This document shows positions 43,747-53,406 of a DNA stretch of 64,000 nt, piece by piece. The notes under the pieces are model-generated. The model searched no databases. It saw nothing but the letters and a program-made list of their open reading frames with translations, and was not told the DNA's origin. The stretch spans positions 62,001 to 126,000 of the forward strand of contig NZ_AMBZ01000010.1 of the NCBI RefSeq assembly GCF_000293805.1, in the 5' to 3' direction. Numbering within the stretch: position 1 is the first letter of the stretch; every line of letters starts with the position of its first letter. The position numbers were made by a program, and so were the translations under genes. The stretch comes from Paenibacillus alvei DSM 29. Lineage in GTDB: Bacteria; Bacillota; Bacilli; Paenibacillales; Paenibacillaceae.

Positions 43747-45357
43747 TCACTGTTGAAACAAGCTCTCCTCCATCCACTTTAGCTGTGGGCTTATACGAGG
43801 CACAATGTCCATGTTGGCTAAGAGATCCTTTTCCAACGAGATGCCCTTTGCGATCTCGATAAGTTCCAATTCACCCGCATGCAAGCGGAACACGGCTCGT
43901 TCTGTTACATACAGCACTTCAATGCCGCGTTGTTCCGCATAATCTGCACAAAATGTAAGATGCTCAACCTGTTTGACGAACTTGCGGAATCGCCCTTCCT
44001 GTAGAATACGCAGCCCCCCATCAGCCAATTCCACCTTAAGCCCGCCAGCGGTAAAGGTGGAGCAGAAGACAAGCCGCTTCGCATTTTGACTAATATTAAT
44101 AAAGCCACCGCAGCCGGTCAGCTTGCCGCCATACAGACTGACATTCACATTCCCGCATCCGTCCGCCTCTGCCATTCCCAAACAGGCCACATCAATACCG
44201 CCCCCATCGAAGAAATCGAATTGTGCCGGCTGATCGATAACCGCTTCTGCAAAGGCTGATGCACCGAAGCTCAAGCCTCTGGCGGGGATTCCCCCTACAG
44301 GTCCTGATTCAAGCAGCATCGTCATATCCATCCGGCCGGACTCAAGCGCTGCATAGCCGACTCCCTCCGGGAGTCCAATGCCAAGGTTAACAACACTGTG
44401 CGGAGGGATTTCCATTAGGGTACGCCGTGCAATAACAAGACGCTCGTCTCGCGCCATCGGAGTCACATACGCAGAGGATGACTCGGGTTCAGCATCGCCC
44501 GCATATGCAGGATTGTATTCCTCAGCGAACGTCATCGCATGTTCCTCTGGAGCAGCAACGACAACAGCATCGATCAGCATGCCTGGGACCACTACCTGCT
44601 TCGAATGGAGGGCTCCTTTTGGCACTACGCGCTCTACTTGGGCAATCACAATCCCTCCGCTATTCCGTGCAGCTTGCGCAAGAGCCAGCATCTCCAATGT
44701 TACCGCCTCTCGCTCCATCGAAATATTGCCCCGCTCGTCTGCCGAAGTGCCGCGTATGAATGCACAATGAATCGGGAAGGCTCGATAAAAAAGTTGCTCT
44801 TGTCCCCCGAGCTGCACCACCTCTACCAGTTCCTCTTCCGTCCTCGCATTCAATCTTCCTCCGCCATTCCTTGGGTCAACGAAGGTATGAAGCCCGACAT
44901 GAGTTAACGTTCCTGCCCGGCCTGCGGCAATATCGCGATAGAGATGCACGATTACACCCTGCGGAAGATTGTATGCTTCGATGCGGTTATCGAGCGCAAG
45001 CGCACCCAGACGCGGTGCGAGCCCCCAATGCCCTCCAATAACCCGCTTCACCATTCCTTCATGCGCAAGATGATTAGCACCGCGCACAGCACCATCGCCT
45101 TGCCCTGCTGCATAGACAACCGTAAGCCCAATTGGTGCAGCCTCGTTCAAGAAGCGGCGCTCGAGCGCTGACGTCAGCGCTTCAGGATTCGCGCATCCGG
45201 CAAAGCCGCCTACCGCAACTGTTGCATGATCAGCAATGAGCGCCACTGCTTCATCTGCACTCATGACACGTGTCCCGCAACGTGAAGCGCGCTGTTGATT
45301 GCCTCCTTGATCGATCCGATTACCTGCCAAGCTGAGATGAGCGTCTACTCCATTCAA
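43747..45357 (-). CDS. Acyl-CoA:acetate/3-ketoacid CoA-transferase (fused alpha and beta domains, YdiF type)
   Basis: Family I CoA-transferase of 536 residues. The alpha half starts [19 protein letters not shown] near residue 47; the beta half carries the catalytic Glu in LLESGPVGG near 345, followed by [17 protein letters not shown] and [17 protein letters not shown]. It moves CoA between acyl groups, for instance activating a 3-keto acid at the expense of acetyl- or succinyl-CoA. TTG start, with GGAGGG 8 nt upstream and overlapping the SDR stop by 4 bp. Last gene of the liv operon; context suggests activation or release of short-chain beta-keto acids. Confidence 0.92.
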   Translation of the reverse strand: MNGVDAHLSLAGNRIDQGGNQQRASRCGTRVMSADEAVALIADHATVAVGGFAGCANPEALTSALERRFLNEAAPIGLTVVYAAGQGDGAVRGANHLAHEGMVKRVIGGHWGLAPRLGALALDNRIEAYNLPQGVIVHLYRDIAAGRAGTLTHVGLHTFVDPRNGGGRLNARTEEELVEVVQLGGQEQLFYRAFPIHCAFIRGTSADERGNISMEREAVTLEMLALAQAARNSGGIVIAQVERVVPKGALHSKQVVVPGMLIDAVVVAAPEEHAMTFAEEYNPAYAGDAEPESSSAYVTPMARDERLVIARRTLMEIPPHSVVNLGIGLPEGVGYAALESGRMDMTMLLESGPVGGIPARGLSFGASAFAEAVIDQPAQFDFFDGGGIDVACLGMAEADGCGNVNVSLYGGKLTGCGGFINISQNAKRLVFCSTFTAGGLKVELADGGLRILQEGRFRKFVKQVEHLTFCADYAEQRGIEVLYVTERAVFRLHAGELELIEIAKGISLEKDLLANMDIVPRISPQLKWMEESLFQQ

Positions 45358-46097
45358 ATGGACAACCCTCCGTTCACTTCCAGCACCGTTCCGTTCACAT
45401 AATCAGCCGCATCTGACGCCAGGAACAGATACGCCTGTGCAACATCAACTGGCTGTCCTAGACGACGCAGCGGCACTTTATCGCGCATGCCTTCAATGAT
45501 TTTTTCAGGCATTTTTGCCACCATTTCTGTAGCAATGAAGCCCGGTGCAACTGCATTGACGCATATGCCTTTATAGCCTAGCTCGCGGGCCCATGTACGC
45601 GTCATGCCAATAACGCCTGCTTTCGTTGCTGCATAGTTGGTCTGCCCAATATTGCCTTGAACGCCAACGATTGATGAGGTGTTAATAATTTTGCCCTTGC
45701 CTTGTGCAGCCATATAAGGGGCGGCGTGCCGGGTGCATAAGAATACTCCGTTCAAATTCACATTAATTACATCCTGCCATTGCTCGGGAGTCATTTTCAA
45801 CAGCATCGCATCACGCGTGATTCCGGCATTGTTAATCAATATATCGATACCGCCAAACTGCGCAACCGCCTGCTCCATCAGCTGCCGCACACTTTCCTCA
45901 TCAGCTACATTGGTCTTTACGAATAATGAGCGATCACGCTGTTCGCTCGCCAGTCCTTCAATCACTTGCTGTCCTGCCGCCTCATTGAAATCAGCGATGA
46001 CAACATTCGCCTCTTCCTCAAGAAATAAGCGGGTCGCCGCAAGTCCAATCCCATTTGCGCCGCCTGTAATAATTGCCGTTTTCCCTGTAAGCTTCAT
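45354..46097 (-). CDS. SDR family 3-oxoacyl reductase / acetoacetyl-CoA reductase-like (FabG/PhaB type)
   Basis: Short-chain dehydrogenase of 247 residues with [22 protein letters not shown], catalytic Ser in NTSSIVG 13 residues before Tyr of YAATK, and the end [18 protein letters not shown] and the [14 protein letters not shown] stretch are typical of FabG/PhaB enzymes acting on 3-oxoacyl thioesters; a 3-hydroxybutyrate dehydrogenase role is also possible. ATG at 46097, with GAGGAG upstream. It is in an operon with thioester genes and overlaps the CoA-transferase by 4 bp. Confidence 0.9.
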   Translation of the reverse strand: MKLTGKTAIITGGANGIGLAATRLFLEEEANVVIADFNEAAGQQVIEGLASEQRDRSLFVKTNVADEESVRQLMEQAVAQFGGIDILINNAGITRDAMLLKMTPEQWQDVINVNLNGVFLCTRHAAPYMAAQGKGKIINTSSIVGVQGNIGQTNYAATKAGVIGMTRTWARELGYKGICVNAVAPGFIATEMVAKMPEKIIEGMRDKVPLRRLGQPVDVAQAYLFLASDAADYVNGTVLEVNGGLSI

Positions 46098-46117
46098 GAT
46101 TAATCTCCTCTCTCCCT

Positions 46118-47068
46118 TCATTCTGAATGGCCAACTGAGGCAGCTGGGGCAGTTGAAGCTTCCGGTGCTGCATCTGATGTTGATGTCAAGAAAGACTCCA
46201 TCTCATGCAACAGCTGTGCAGAATCATCAACTAACGGAGAATGTCCACATCCCGATAAGGAAATGAACTCCGCTATGTCTCCCAAATCGGCCAGCGTCTC
46301 TTTCGTCATCGCCTCAGTAATGACGAAATCATGCACGCCCCGCAGAACTAAGACAGGGACTTTTATTCGCTTCACTGCCCCGCTTCCCGCTGATGCCTCG
46401 TGATCGAATACGCTTACGTTAAAGGTGTTCAGAGCATGATACACGTCCATCAGATTGCGCTGCGTCAAAATATCGTCTAAATAGGTTTCGTATCGCGTCT
46501 CATCCGGCTGATTGCGATCATAGATGACAGCCTCATACAGCTGCTTCATAAACTGGCGATCCCGGCGCATATTCGCAGATTGAATAAGTTTATTGCGAGT
46601 CAGTGATCGAATGCCCTCTATCGTCGTAATACGACGTGTAACATCAGGCAAGCCGTTCGCTCCATCCTCATAGAATGGATAACCGCGCGTCGAGACACTT
46701 GCCAGCAGCACCAGCCGTGATATATCTTCTGGATAAGCGGCGGCATATTCCATTGCCACCCCGCCGCCAGTCGACCAGCCGACAAGAGCAAAACGAGTTA
46801 AACCGAGCATATCAGCCCATTGCTTCACATCTGCTGCGAAATCAGACAGGGATTCAATCGGTGTATGATAGGTGGAAATCCCAAATCCACGGAGGTCGAC
46901 TGCATATAGCTTATATCCCGGATCCATCTGTTCCAGCACAACGTCCCAGTGGCAGGAAGAATTCATATTGCCATGAATCAGCACGACAACTTCATCGCCA
47001 CCGTCTCGTTCACGGTATCCGAGCGTTTCCCCATTCGGCAATTCAACAGATTTCAATTGAACCTTCAT
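46118..47068 (-). CDS. Alpha/beta hydrolase
   Basis: Hydrolase of 316 residues. Oxyanion region VVLIHGNMNSSCHWD near residue 28, nucleophile Ser in GWSTGGG near 100, Asp in LRGVHDFVI and His in GCGHSPLVDD near 280: a complete triad. The C-terminal tail is Ala/Ser-rich (TSTSDAAPEASTAPAAS). Candidate substrates from context are 3-hydroxyacid esters or oligomers, thioesters, or a C-C bond in a beta-diketone; nothing in the sequence decides. ATG at 47068 with GGGGGG upstream; it overlaps the KAS III-like gene by 4 bp. Confidence 0.88.
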   Translation of the reverse strand: MKVQLKSVELPNGETLGYRERDGGDEVVVLIHGNMNSSCHWDVVLEQMDPGYKLYAVDLRGFGISTYHTPIESLSDFAADVKQWADMLGLTRFALVGWSTGGGVAMEYAAAYPEDISRLVLLASVSTRGYPFYEDGANGLPDVTRRITTIEGIRSLTRNKLIQSANMRRDRQFMKQLYEAVIYDRNQPDETRYETYLDDILTQRNLMDVYHALNTFNVSVFDHEASAGSGAVKRIKVPVLVLRGVHDFVITEAMTKETLADLGDIAEFISLSGCGHSPLVDDSAQLLHEMESFLTSTSDAAPEASTAPAASVGHSE

Positions 47069-48129
47069 GATGCTCGATCCCCCCATCGTAAAGTAAGTGC
47101 CCCCCATGCATAGCCGATGCCCGCAGCTGCCAGTACAACAATGCTGCCTGGTTGAATCAACTTGCGGTTTACGCCTAATTCAATACATACTATCGGATCG
47201 AATTGACCGATATGTCCATAGTCCTCTAAATAAACGGAACGGTCTTCGGGAATCCCCAGGAAACGCAGCACGAATTCATGCGCGGATCGCTTCATATGAA
47301 GCAAGCCGATGAAATCAATATCCGAGATCAGGTATCCGCTTCCCTGAATCGCCTGCTCCACCACTTGGGTGAACCGCTGCATCGATACCGCATCAAGCCG
47401 AGATTTCATTTGCTCTGGATCAGGTACACGGAAACAAGCCTGCCCTTGAGCCAGAAGCTCTGCCGTCAATGGCTGCTTCGTTCCTCCGGCTTGAATAATG
47501 ACATCCTTCGCAAATGATCCGTCCGTAATCATTGCCGAATCCAACACCTCAGGATACGAAGACCCCGCCCCCCGCTGCAGCAGCATCGCCCCGCCGCCCG
47601 CACCTAGATTCGCCATAAAGCGTGTGTTCGGATCCGTTAAGTCAATCAGGTCGCCATTGCGATAACCGCCTGCAAGCAGCACAGTCCGAATGCGGGAATC
47701 TCCCAGCATCATCGACTTCGCTGTCTGAACAGCCATAATTGCCGTACAGCATCGTGAGCCCATATCGAAGCCCCACGCCTTGACAGCTCCAATCTCATGC
47801 TGCAGATGAAGGGCTGCCGTCCATACTGGGTATTCCTTATATTCTTCACCGATATAAATAATGAGATCAATATCCTCAGGTGCGATATGGGCACGTCGTA
47901 TCGCTTCCTTCGCTGCTGCCACCCCCATTGCACAGGGATGGTCATCAGGCCCTGGAACAGGCTTCTGCCTAATTCCCAGCTTCGACTCCACAATATGCTG
48001 CGGGATGCCTGATGCTTCCGCGATGTCGCCACTGGTCATTTTCTGCTCAGGGATGTAAGTCCCTACAGACAACAGTCGGATGATCGACTGTTCATTCATT
48101 TCGCTTTCCTTCATTTCATTCTCGTTCAT
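47065..48129 (-). CDS. 3-oxoacyl-ACP synthase III-like (KAS III/thiolase fold) enzyme
   Basis: Thiolase-fold protein of 354 residues, closest in layout to FabH-type condensing enzymes. Candidate nucleophile Cys in GFDMGSRCCTAIMAVQ near residue 125, His in LLHMKRSAHEF near 275, and the third position, Asn in FabH (YGNTS), appears as YGHIGQFD here. That change suggests a reaction other than standard malonyl-ACP condensation, such as acyl transfer or retro-Claisen cleavage (inference). ATG 48129 has GGGGG 10 nt upstream; ATG 48099 is an alternative. It overlaps both neighbours. Confidence 0.8.
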   Translation of the reverse strand: MNENEMKESEMNEQSIIRLLSVGTYIPEQKMTSGDIAEASGIPQHIVESKLGIRQKPVPGPDDHPCAMGVAAAKEAIRRAHIAPEDIDLIIYIGEEYKEYPVWTAALHLQHEIGAVKAWGFDMGSRCCTAIMAVQTAKSMMLGDSRIRTVLLAGGYRNGDLIDLTDPNTRFMANLGAGGGAMLLQRGAGSSYPEVLDSAMITDGSFAKDVIIQAGGTKQPLTAELLAQGQACFRVPDPEQMKSRLDAVSMQRFTQVVEQAIQGSGYLISDIDFIGLLHMKRSAHEFVLRFLGIPEDRSVYLEDYGHIGQFDPIVCIELGVNRKLIQPGSIVVLAAAGIGYAWGALTLRWGDRAS

Positions 48130-48415
48130 GCGCTTCGTTCCCCCGCTTCATCATCAGTTGCATAAAGCCTACCGCTTCCTCCCATGAAGCAACGGTCTGC
48201 TCTTCCTGGCCTTGCACATAAGTAATCCGGATGCGCCAGTCGCCTGCCCCATCCGCATCCTGCCGTACCCGGCAGCGGACGACAAAAGAACCGACGGTCG
48301 ATGTATCCTCTAGCAAGCGGCTGCAACAATGGAGGCTGCTTCCATCGTGAGGCTCTAGATGCATATTCTCGTTGGAATGTCCAGCAGATGCTCCATTTCG
48401 ATTATGAGAAGTCAC
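48116..48415 (-). CDS. Small hypothetical protein in the liv operon
   Basis: Protein of 99 residues, soluble. No family recognised. The second half (VGSFVVRCRVRQD, WRIRITYVQGQEEQTVASWEEAV) looks like a small beta-rich domain with an acidic C-terminus; the first half holds a CC pair (SSLHCCSRL). It overlaps livM by 4 bp and the KAS III-like gene by 14 bp, so it is translationally coupled to both and very probably real. It could be a partner of the KAS III-like enzyme. Confidence 0.7.
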   Translation of the reverse strand: MTSHNRNGASAGHSNENMHLEPHDGSSLHCCSRLLEDTSTVGSFVVRCRVRQDADGAGDWRIRITYVQGQEEQTVASWEEAVGFMQLMMKRGNEAHERE

Positions 48416-49428
48416 CCTGTCCCCTCCTTCCCATACTCAGCTGCTGTCTCTGTATGAGACGATGAGACTCTCCTTCCCTTTCGCTTCATCCACCATAAGC
48501 GGAGCGTGCCTGTAATACCGGCTGGGAAGATGAGCACCACAACAATATAGAGAAGGCCAAAGAAAATGATCCATCTCTCGAATATGGGATGAAACTTGGC
48601 CAACTCGGTTAAACCATGATGCGCCCATTCAATAATTGCGGAGCCAATAATCGCTCCGAATAATGTGCCTACCCCGCCGATAATCGTCATCAGCAGTGCA
48701 TTCAAGGTCATATCCATCGCAAATACTGTCGTATTTACGAATCGCAATGTCAGCACATACATCGAGCCGCTAATGCTGGCCACAATACCTGCGACTACAC
48801 TCGCAAACACCTTGTAGTGAATAATCTCATAGCCGAGTGAGGCGGTTCGCTGTTCATTTTCACGAATCGCAACCAATACTCGCCCGACCGGTGATTGTGT
48901 AAATCTGCGGAGCAGCATGTAAATGACGACCATCACCACCAGCGATACCATATAAAGCACCGTCCGATCCTTCAGCTCCGCTGGTATTGGAAATGTGAAG
49001 CCGTCATTTCCTCGCGTCAGAGTCCGCCACTTCTCCGCCAGAACAAGCAGCAAGCCCGAAAAAGCCAACGTAAGCATCGCATAAAAGTGGTTTTTCAAAC
49101 GTAGAGAGAGCATTCCTACTATATAACTGAGCAGCGCCGATAGGACTACACCTGCAGCAATCGAAAGCAGCAATACTCCGATGTTGGCTCCCATACGATC
49201 CAGCATGATACCGCTCGAATAAGCGCCAATCCCGAAGAACATACAATGACCGAATGAGACAATCCCTGTGTAGCCTAGTAAAATATCGTAGCTCATCGCA
49301 AAAACCGCAAATATGCAAATTTGCGTCATCATAATGAGAAAGCTGCGAGAATCATTGATCCATGGCAGAACGGCAAGTACGACAACGAGCAGAAGGAACC
49401 ATCTCGTTCCGATATTGGTGCTTCTCAT
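48412..49428 (-). CDS. livM: Branched-chain amino acid type ABC transporter permease LivM
   Basis: Inner-membrane permease of 338 residues, LivM/BraE family, with about ten helices. DILLGYTGIVSFGHCMFFGIGAY near residue 48 and IRENEQRTASLGYEIIHYKVFASVVAG near 190 are the hallmark segments. HAAT-family importers move branched-chain amino acids but also urea, amides and aromatic or short-chain acids; the surrounding acyl-CoA genes favour an organic acid. ATG start, one base overlap with livH. Confidence 0.93.
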   Translation of the reverse strand: MRSTNIGTRWFLLLVVVLAVLPWINDSRSFLIMMTQICIFAVFAMSYDILLGYTGIVSFGHCMFFGIGAYSSGIMLDRMGANIGVLLLSIAAGVVLSALLSYIVGMLSLRLKNHFYAMLTLAFSGLLLVLAEKWRTLTRGNDGFTFPIPAELKDRTVLYMVSLVVMVVIYMLLRRFTQSPVGRVLVAIRENEQRTASLGYEIIHYKVFASVVAGIVASISGSMYVLTLRFVNTTVFAMDMTLNALLMTIIGGVGTLFGAIIGSAIIEWAHHGLTELAKFHPIFERWIIFFGLLYIVVVLIFPAGITGTLRLWWMKRKGRRVSSSHTETAAEYGKEGTG

Positions 49429-50294
49429 TACGTTCCCCCCTTCGCCCCGAACAAGCCTGACGGCTTAATGAGCAGGACAATTACCATTAACAGCATATTG
49501 CCCGCAAGTGACAGATCCGGTACATAATAAGCCATAAATGCCCCAGACAACCCGACCAGCAGCGCCGCAAGTGCAGAGCCTTGAATGCTTCCCATACCGC
49601 CAATGACCACGACGATGAAGGCGAGAATCGCAAATTGCATGCCCATCTCGGCAAATATCACGCCTGAATAAGGAGCGAGCAGCACCCCTCCCAGGGCGGC
49701 TAAACCAGCCCCAACCATAAATACAAGCGTGAATACGCGCCGAATTGGAATGCCGAGTGCTTGAACCATTTCCGGATTCATGACGCCTGCACGAACAATT
49801 AGACCTATCTTCGTACGTTTTAATATAAATAGAAGTCCACCATAGACAAGCGCGCCTACAACAATGATAAAAAGTCGGTATTTGATGAAAATGATCCCTT
49901 GGACTTCCCAGCTTCCACTGAGTAGGGGCGGAGCGTCTGCCTTAAGCGGATTCGGTCCAAACACGACCTTAAGCAGCTCGCTCAACACAAGCATGACGCC
50001 TAACGTGACCAGAATCTGCTGCACATGATTGCCGTACACAGGACGGATGACAATGCGCTCCATCAGGAAGCCTAGCAGCATGCCAGCTAGTATCGCTCCC
50101 ACAATCGCTAGGACGAATGATCCTGTAGCGGCGTACAGCCACACTCCCGTATAGGCCCCCCATGCAAACAAGCCTCCATGTGCAAAATTGAGCACGCTCA
50201 TAAGTCCAAATATTAATGTCAATCCCGACGCAAGCAGGAAGACGAGCATTCCGGTCGCTAGCCCATTGACAATCAGATTGATGAACCCGTTCAA
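49428..50294 (-). CDS. livH: Branched-chain amino acid type ABC transporter permease LivH
   Basis: Inner-membrane permease of 288 residues, LivH/BraD family, eight helices. FGLMSVLNFAHGGLFAWGAY near residue 28, RPVYGNHVQQILVTLGVML near 85 and MVQALGIPIRRVFTLVFMVGAG near 175 are typical. TTG start at 50294, with GGAGG 9 nt upstream, is preferred over in-frame extension. It follows livF by 28 bp. Confidence 0.93.
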   Translation of the reverse strand: MNGFINLIVNGLATGMLVFLLASGLTLIFGLMSVLNFAHGGLFAWGAYTGVWLYAATGSFVLAIVGAILAGMLLGFLMERIVIRPVYGNHVQQILVTLGVMLVLSELLKVVFGPNPLKADAPPLLSGSWEVQGIIFIKYRLFIIVVGALVYGGLLFILKRTKIGLIVRAGVMNPEMVQALGIPIRRVFTLVFMVGAGLAALGGVLLAPYSGVIFAEMGMQFAILAFIVVVIGGMGSIQGSALAALLVGLSGAFMAYYVPDLSLAGNMLLMVIVLLIKPSGLFGAKGGT

Positions 50295-50322
50295 TACATA
50301 CTCCCTCCTCTCTAGCGATCGG

Positions 50323-51030
50323 TTATGCGATGCCCAAATACTTCCGTCGCGTCTCCTCATCGTGCCGCAGGTCATCCATCGTGCCCGCCTTCACGATCCG
50401 TCCTTCATCCATCATGTAATACGCACTGCCAATTCGGCTCGCCATCAGGAAATTTTGCTCGACTAGAAGCACAGTCGTCTTCGCCTTCATCTGCTTGATG
50501 GCTTCCATGAGCTTCTCCACCATAATAGGGGCAAGCCCTTTGCTGGGCTCATCAATGAGGAGCAATTCATTGTCGTTCACATAGGCGCGCGAGATGGCCA
50601 GCATCTGCTTCTGTCCCCCGCTCAACAGTCCGCTCTTGCGGTTCCAGAAACGCCGAAGATCCGGGAATAGTTCCAATGTCCATTCGAGCCGCGCAGCAGC
50701 CTGATCGCTGCTTCCCCGCAATGCAATTCGCATCGTCTCTCCCACGGTCAAATCGGCGAATATTCCCTGATCTTCGGGAACGTAGCCAATCCCTTTGCGG
50801 GCAATTAGATGTGTCGGAAGCCGATCTACACGCTCGCCCTTATAATGAATCTCTCCTCGCGATGCCGGATTCAATCCCATAATAGAGCGAAGAGTAGTCG
50901 TTTTGCCTGCTCCGTTGCGGCCAAGCAGAACCGTAATATCGCCAGCTTGCACTTGAAAGGTCACTCCTTGCAAAATGTGAAACTGTCCAATATACGTTTC
51001 AATTTCATTCACCTGCAGCAGCGTCATCAT
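50323..51030 (-). CDS. livF: ABC transporter ATP-binding protein LivF
   Basis: ATPase of 235 residues. Walker A GRNGAGKTT, Q loop YVPEDQGIF, signature LSGGQKQMLAISRAY, Walker B LLLIDEPSKGLAP, H loop LVEQN. The EPSKGLAP form and the short protein are typical of LivF. ATG at 51030 (second ATG adjacent) with GGGAGGG 4 nt upstream; it overlaps the livG end by 26 bp. Confidence 0.94.
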   Translation of the reverse strand: MMTLLQVNEIETYIGQFHILQGVTFQVQAGDITVLLGRNGAGKTTTLRSIMGLNPASRGEIHYKGERVDRLPTHLIARKGIGYVPEDQGIFADLTVGETMRIALRGSSDQAAARLEWTLELFPDLRRFWNRKSGLLSGGQKQMLAISRAYVNDNELLLIDEPSKGLAPIMVEKLMEAIKQMKAKTTVLLVEQNFLMASRIGSAYYMMDEGRIVKAGTMDDLRHDEETRRKYLGIA

Positions 51031-51868
51031 ACAACCCTCCCAAGTAAGCCGACTGTACCAATTCATTGTTCATAATCTCATCCGGATGCCCGTCTGCAAG
51101 CAGCTTGCCATTGAACAGAACGGCGATTGAATCCGACAGATCAAGCACCATGTCCATCTTGTGCTCGATCAGCAGTATCGTGCGATCCTTGGCATCCTTA
51201 ACACGACGGATAACCTCCATAATCGCGGGCACCTCTTCTACCGATATGCCAGCCGTAGGCTCATCCAACAGCAGAATAGAGGGTTGAAGCGCCAGAAGCA
51301 TCGCAAGCTCGAGCTTGCGCTTCTCTCCATGCGCCAAATGCTTCGCCGTGGAGCCGCCCCTTCTCCCGAGCAGCACCATATCCAGCCAATGCTGTGCTTC
51401 TTCCTCGAACTGTCGGTATGCTCGAAGCGACCGATACCAATTCATCCGTACGCCATGTCTGGATTGGACAGCCAGCCGGACATTTTCCATAACCGTCAAA
51501 TTGGGAAATACATTCGTAATCTGAAAAGAACGGCCCATCCCCAGTCTCGTCCGTTCAAACGGGGGCAGCGACGTAACATCGCGCCCCTCGAATCGAACTT
51601 GACCTGACGTTGCCCGCAGTTCCCCGCTTAACAAATTAAATAACGTCGTCTTGCCTGCCCCATTCGGTCCTATAATGGACTTAAAACGATTGCGCTCGAC
51701 CGTTAAATCTACTTCCTGCACAGCGATATGCCCGCCAAACGCAATCGTCAGTCCTGTCGTTGCCAAAATCGTATCTGCAGCCGGGGACGAATGGGAGCCG
51801 CCAGCTCTATTCGTCCCTTTTTCAAGCAGCGAATCGGCTGTATGGCGCTTGTTCTCCGCTCCGCTCAT
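51005..51868 (-). CDS. livG: ABC transporter ATP-binding protein LivG
   Basis: ATPase of 287 residues. Walker A GPNGAGKTT, GMGRSFQITNVFPNLTVMENV after the Q loop, signature region AKHLAHGEKRKLELAMLLAL (LAHGE form of LivG), Walker B ILLLDEPTAGIS. The roughly 30-residue polar N-terminal extension is unusual. ATG start with GGAGG upstream. It lies 15 bp after the binding-protein gene. Confidence 0.94.
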   Translation of the reverse strand: MSGAENKRHTADSLLEKGTNRAGGSHSSPAADTILATTGLTIAFGGHIAVQEVDLTVERNRFKSIIGPNGAGKTTLFNLLSGELRATSGQVRFEGRDVTSLPPFERTRLGMGRSFQITNVFPNLTVMENVRLAVQSRHGVRMNWYRSLRAYRQFEEEAQHWLDMVLLGRRGGSTAKHLAHGEKRKLELAMLLALQPSILLLDEPTAGISVEEVPAIMEVIRRVKDAKDRTILLIEHKMDMVLDLSDSIAVLFNGKLLADGHPDEIMNNELVQSAYLGGLYDDAAAGE

Positions 51869-51883
51869 GTCCCGACCTCCTTG

Positions 51884-53260
51884 TTAACGTTTGTTGTGAA
51901 TCGGCGGTGCCGTCTCTTCCGGTAATAATTCACGGATAAGCACAGGAGCCGGATAATCGGTTCCGTCCTTCATCTCCAGCTTTACTGCGTACAGTGTCTG
52001 CAGCGCTTGATGATCTTCCGCACGGAATGTCATTTTGCCCTTAGGCGCATCAAATGTCATTCCCTCCATCGCTGCGATCAGCTTGTCGGCCGAAGTATCT
52101 CCGTCTGTCTTCTTAACTGCTTCCACGATTGCGATCGCCGCAGACATGCCGCCAGGCGTGAACAGATCAGGCAATTCGCCATTAAATCGCTTCGTATGCT
52201 CTGATACAAGCCATTTGTTCACCTCATTGTTAGGCAGGGAATGATAATACACCGAGAAGCCTTCCATACCCTCCAGCTCATGCATCGTTTTCAGAGCCGC
52301 AATATCTGGAGCACCGGTTGACAGCTTAATGCCTTGCTCAGTAACTTTCATGTCCTTGATCTGCTTCCACGGGGTATTCGCTCCGGCCCATACGACGAAC
52401 AAATAATCCGGCTTCGCACTAACAATCTTCTGGATGTTCGCTGTAAAATCCGTAGCTGTTGCATCAGCGTATTGCTCTTCTACAATTTCCGCGCCAAGCT
52501 TAATCGCAGCTTCCTTAAACGCCTTTATTCCATCTCGGCCGAACGCTCCGTCAGGTGCAAATGTTGCAATTTTAACGCCCTGTTTCGCAATTGCTGCAGC
52601 GCCTGCGATCGCATCCTGCGAGGAATTGCGAGCTGTGCGGAATATATATTTGTTCCACATCTCGCCTGTGATGCTGTCTGCAACAGCAGGTTCTACGATC
52701 ATGACCTTCTCATATTCCTCAGCAAGCGGCAGAACCGCGAGCGTATCTCCTGAACTGGATGATCCGACAAGGAAATCCACCTTATCCGTTTCTAGCAGCT
52801 TGGTGGCCTTTTTCACTGCCACATCCGGCTTCGTTTCAGTATCTTCCACAATAAATTCGATGGATCGTCCATCGACCGTCTTCGTTCCCTGTGTTGCGTA
52901 GTCGATGCCCAACTCGAATCCGCGCACGGTCTGCTTACCGTAGCTCTCCAGCGCTCCCGACATCGACGCAAGCACGCCGATCTTAATCGGAGTCTTGTCC
53001 CCATCCGATTTCTTCTTTCCCCCTTGATTGTTCTTATTTTCGGACGAAGCTGCTTCATTGCTCTCCTGCTTCACAGTCTTCCCGCCTGCCTCACTGCCGC
53101 TGCTTCCGCATGCAGCCGTCAACAGCAGGAGAAAAGACATAAAACTGAGCAGCAGTAGTCTTGTCATCTGAATGCGAACCGCTGGCTGCTTGCCATGAAT
53201 GCGCTGCGATTGTTGCTTATGGTTGCCTGTTTCACGATTGAATAGTTGTTTCATAGACAC
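51884..53260 (-). CDS. livK: ABC transporter substrate-binding lipoprotein, LivK/amide-urea type
   Basis: Periplasmic-binding-protein type I lipoprotein of 458 residues. A long basic N-terminus is followed by a signal segment and lipobox LLTAACG near residue 50, a charged linker (GGKKKSDGDK), then PIKIGVLASMSGALESYGKQTVRG and FLVGSSSSGDTLAVLPLAEEY. The ligand is not predictable; neighbours suggest a carboxylic acid. GTG start with AAGGGGG upstream, which is also the 3' arm of a terminator. Candidate regulator repeats lie 50-66 bp upstream. Confidence 0.92.
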   Translation of the reverse strand: MSMKQLFNRETGNHKQQSQRIHGKQPAVRIQMTRLLLLSFMSFLLLLTAACGSSGSEAGGKTVKQESNEAASSENKNNQGGKKKSDGDKTPIKIGVLASMSGALESYGKQTVRGFELGIDYATQGTKTVDGRSIEFIVEDTETKPDVAVKKATKLLETDKVDFLVGSSSSGDTLAVLPLAEEYEKVMIVEPAVADSITGEMWNKYIFRTARNSSQDAIAGAAAIAKQGVKIATFAPDGAFGRDGIKAFKEAAIKLGAEIVEEQYADATATDFTANIQKIVSAKPDYLFVVWAGANTPWKQIKDMKVTEQGIKLSTGAPDIAALKTMHELEGMEGFSVYYHSLPNNEVNKWLVSEHTKRFNGELPDLFTPGGMSAAIAIVEAVKKTDGDTSADKLIAAMEGMTFDAPKGKMTFRAEDHQALQTLYAVKLEMKDGTDYPAPVLIRELLPEETAPPIHNKR

Positions 53261-53263
53261 ACC

Positions 53264-53305
53264 AAAAAACCCCCTTACGAGTCATTTTCATTCATCATAA
53301 GAGGG
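53264..53305 (-). terminator. Terminator/attenuator directly upstream of livK
   Basis: Minus strand CCCTCTTA, loop of about 20 nt, TAAGGGGG (8 pairs, one G-U), then TTTTTT. The 3' arm is also the livK Shine-Dalgarno. ATAAGAGGGTA at 53400-53410, covering the regulator's stop codon, is exactly complementary to the 5' arm region 53297-53307 and could act as antiterminator. Confidence 0.65.
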
Positions 53306-53308
53306 TAT

Positions 53309-53326
53309 AGTTGCAAATGAGTTGCA
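53309..53326 (+). promoter_or_regulatory. Seven-nucleotide direct repeat, candidate regulator site of livK
   Basis: AGTTGCA AATG AGTTGCA: two perfect 7-mers with an 11-bp period. On the coding strand TATGAT lies 9 bp after the second repeat, the arrangement SARP/BTAD activators use. Similar repeats precede the regulator and thiolase genes. Confidence 0.65.
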
Positions 53327-53406
53327 TCGGGTAACCATTCGCTGCACATTTGCTGTTCGCTTTATCTAGTCATGTAAAACAAGCAGTATTCAGCAGCAGT
53401 ACCCTC

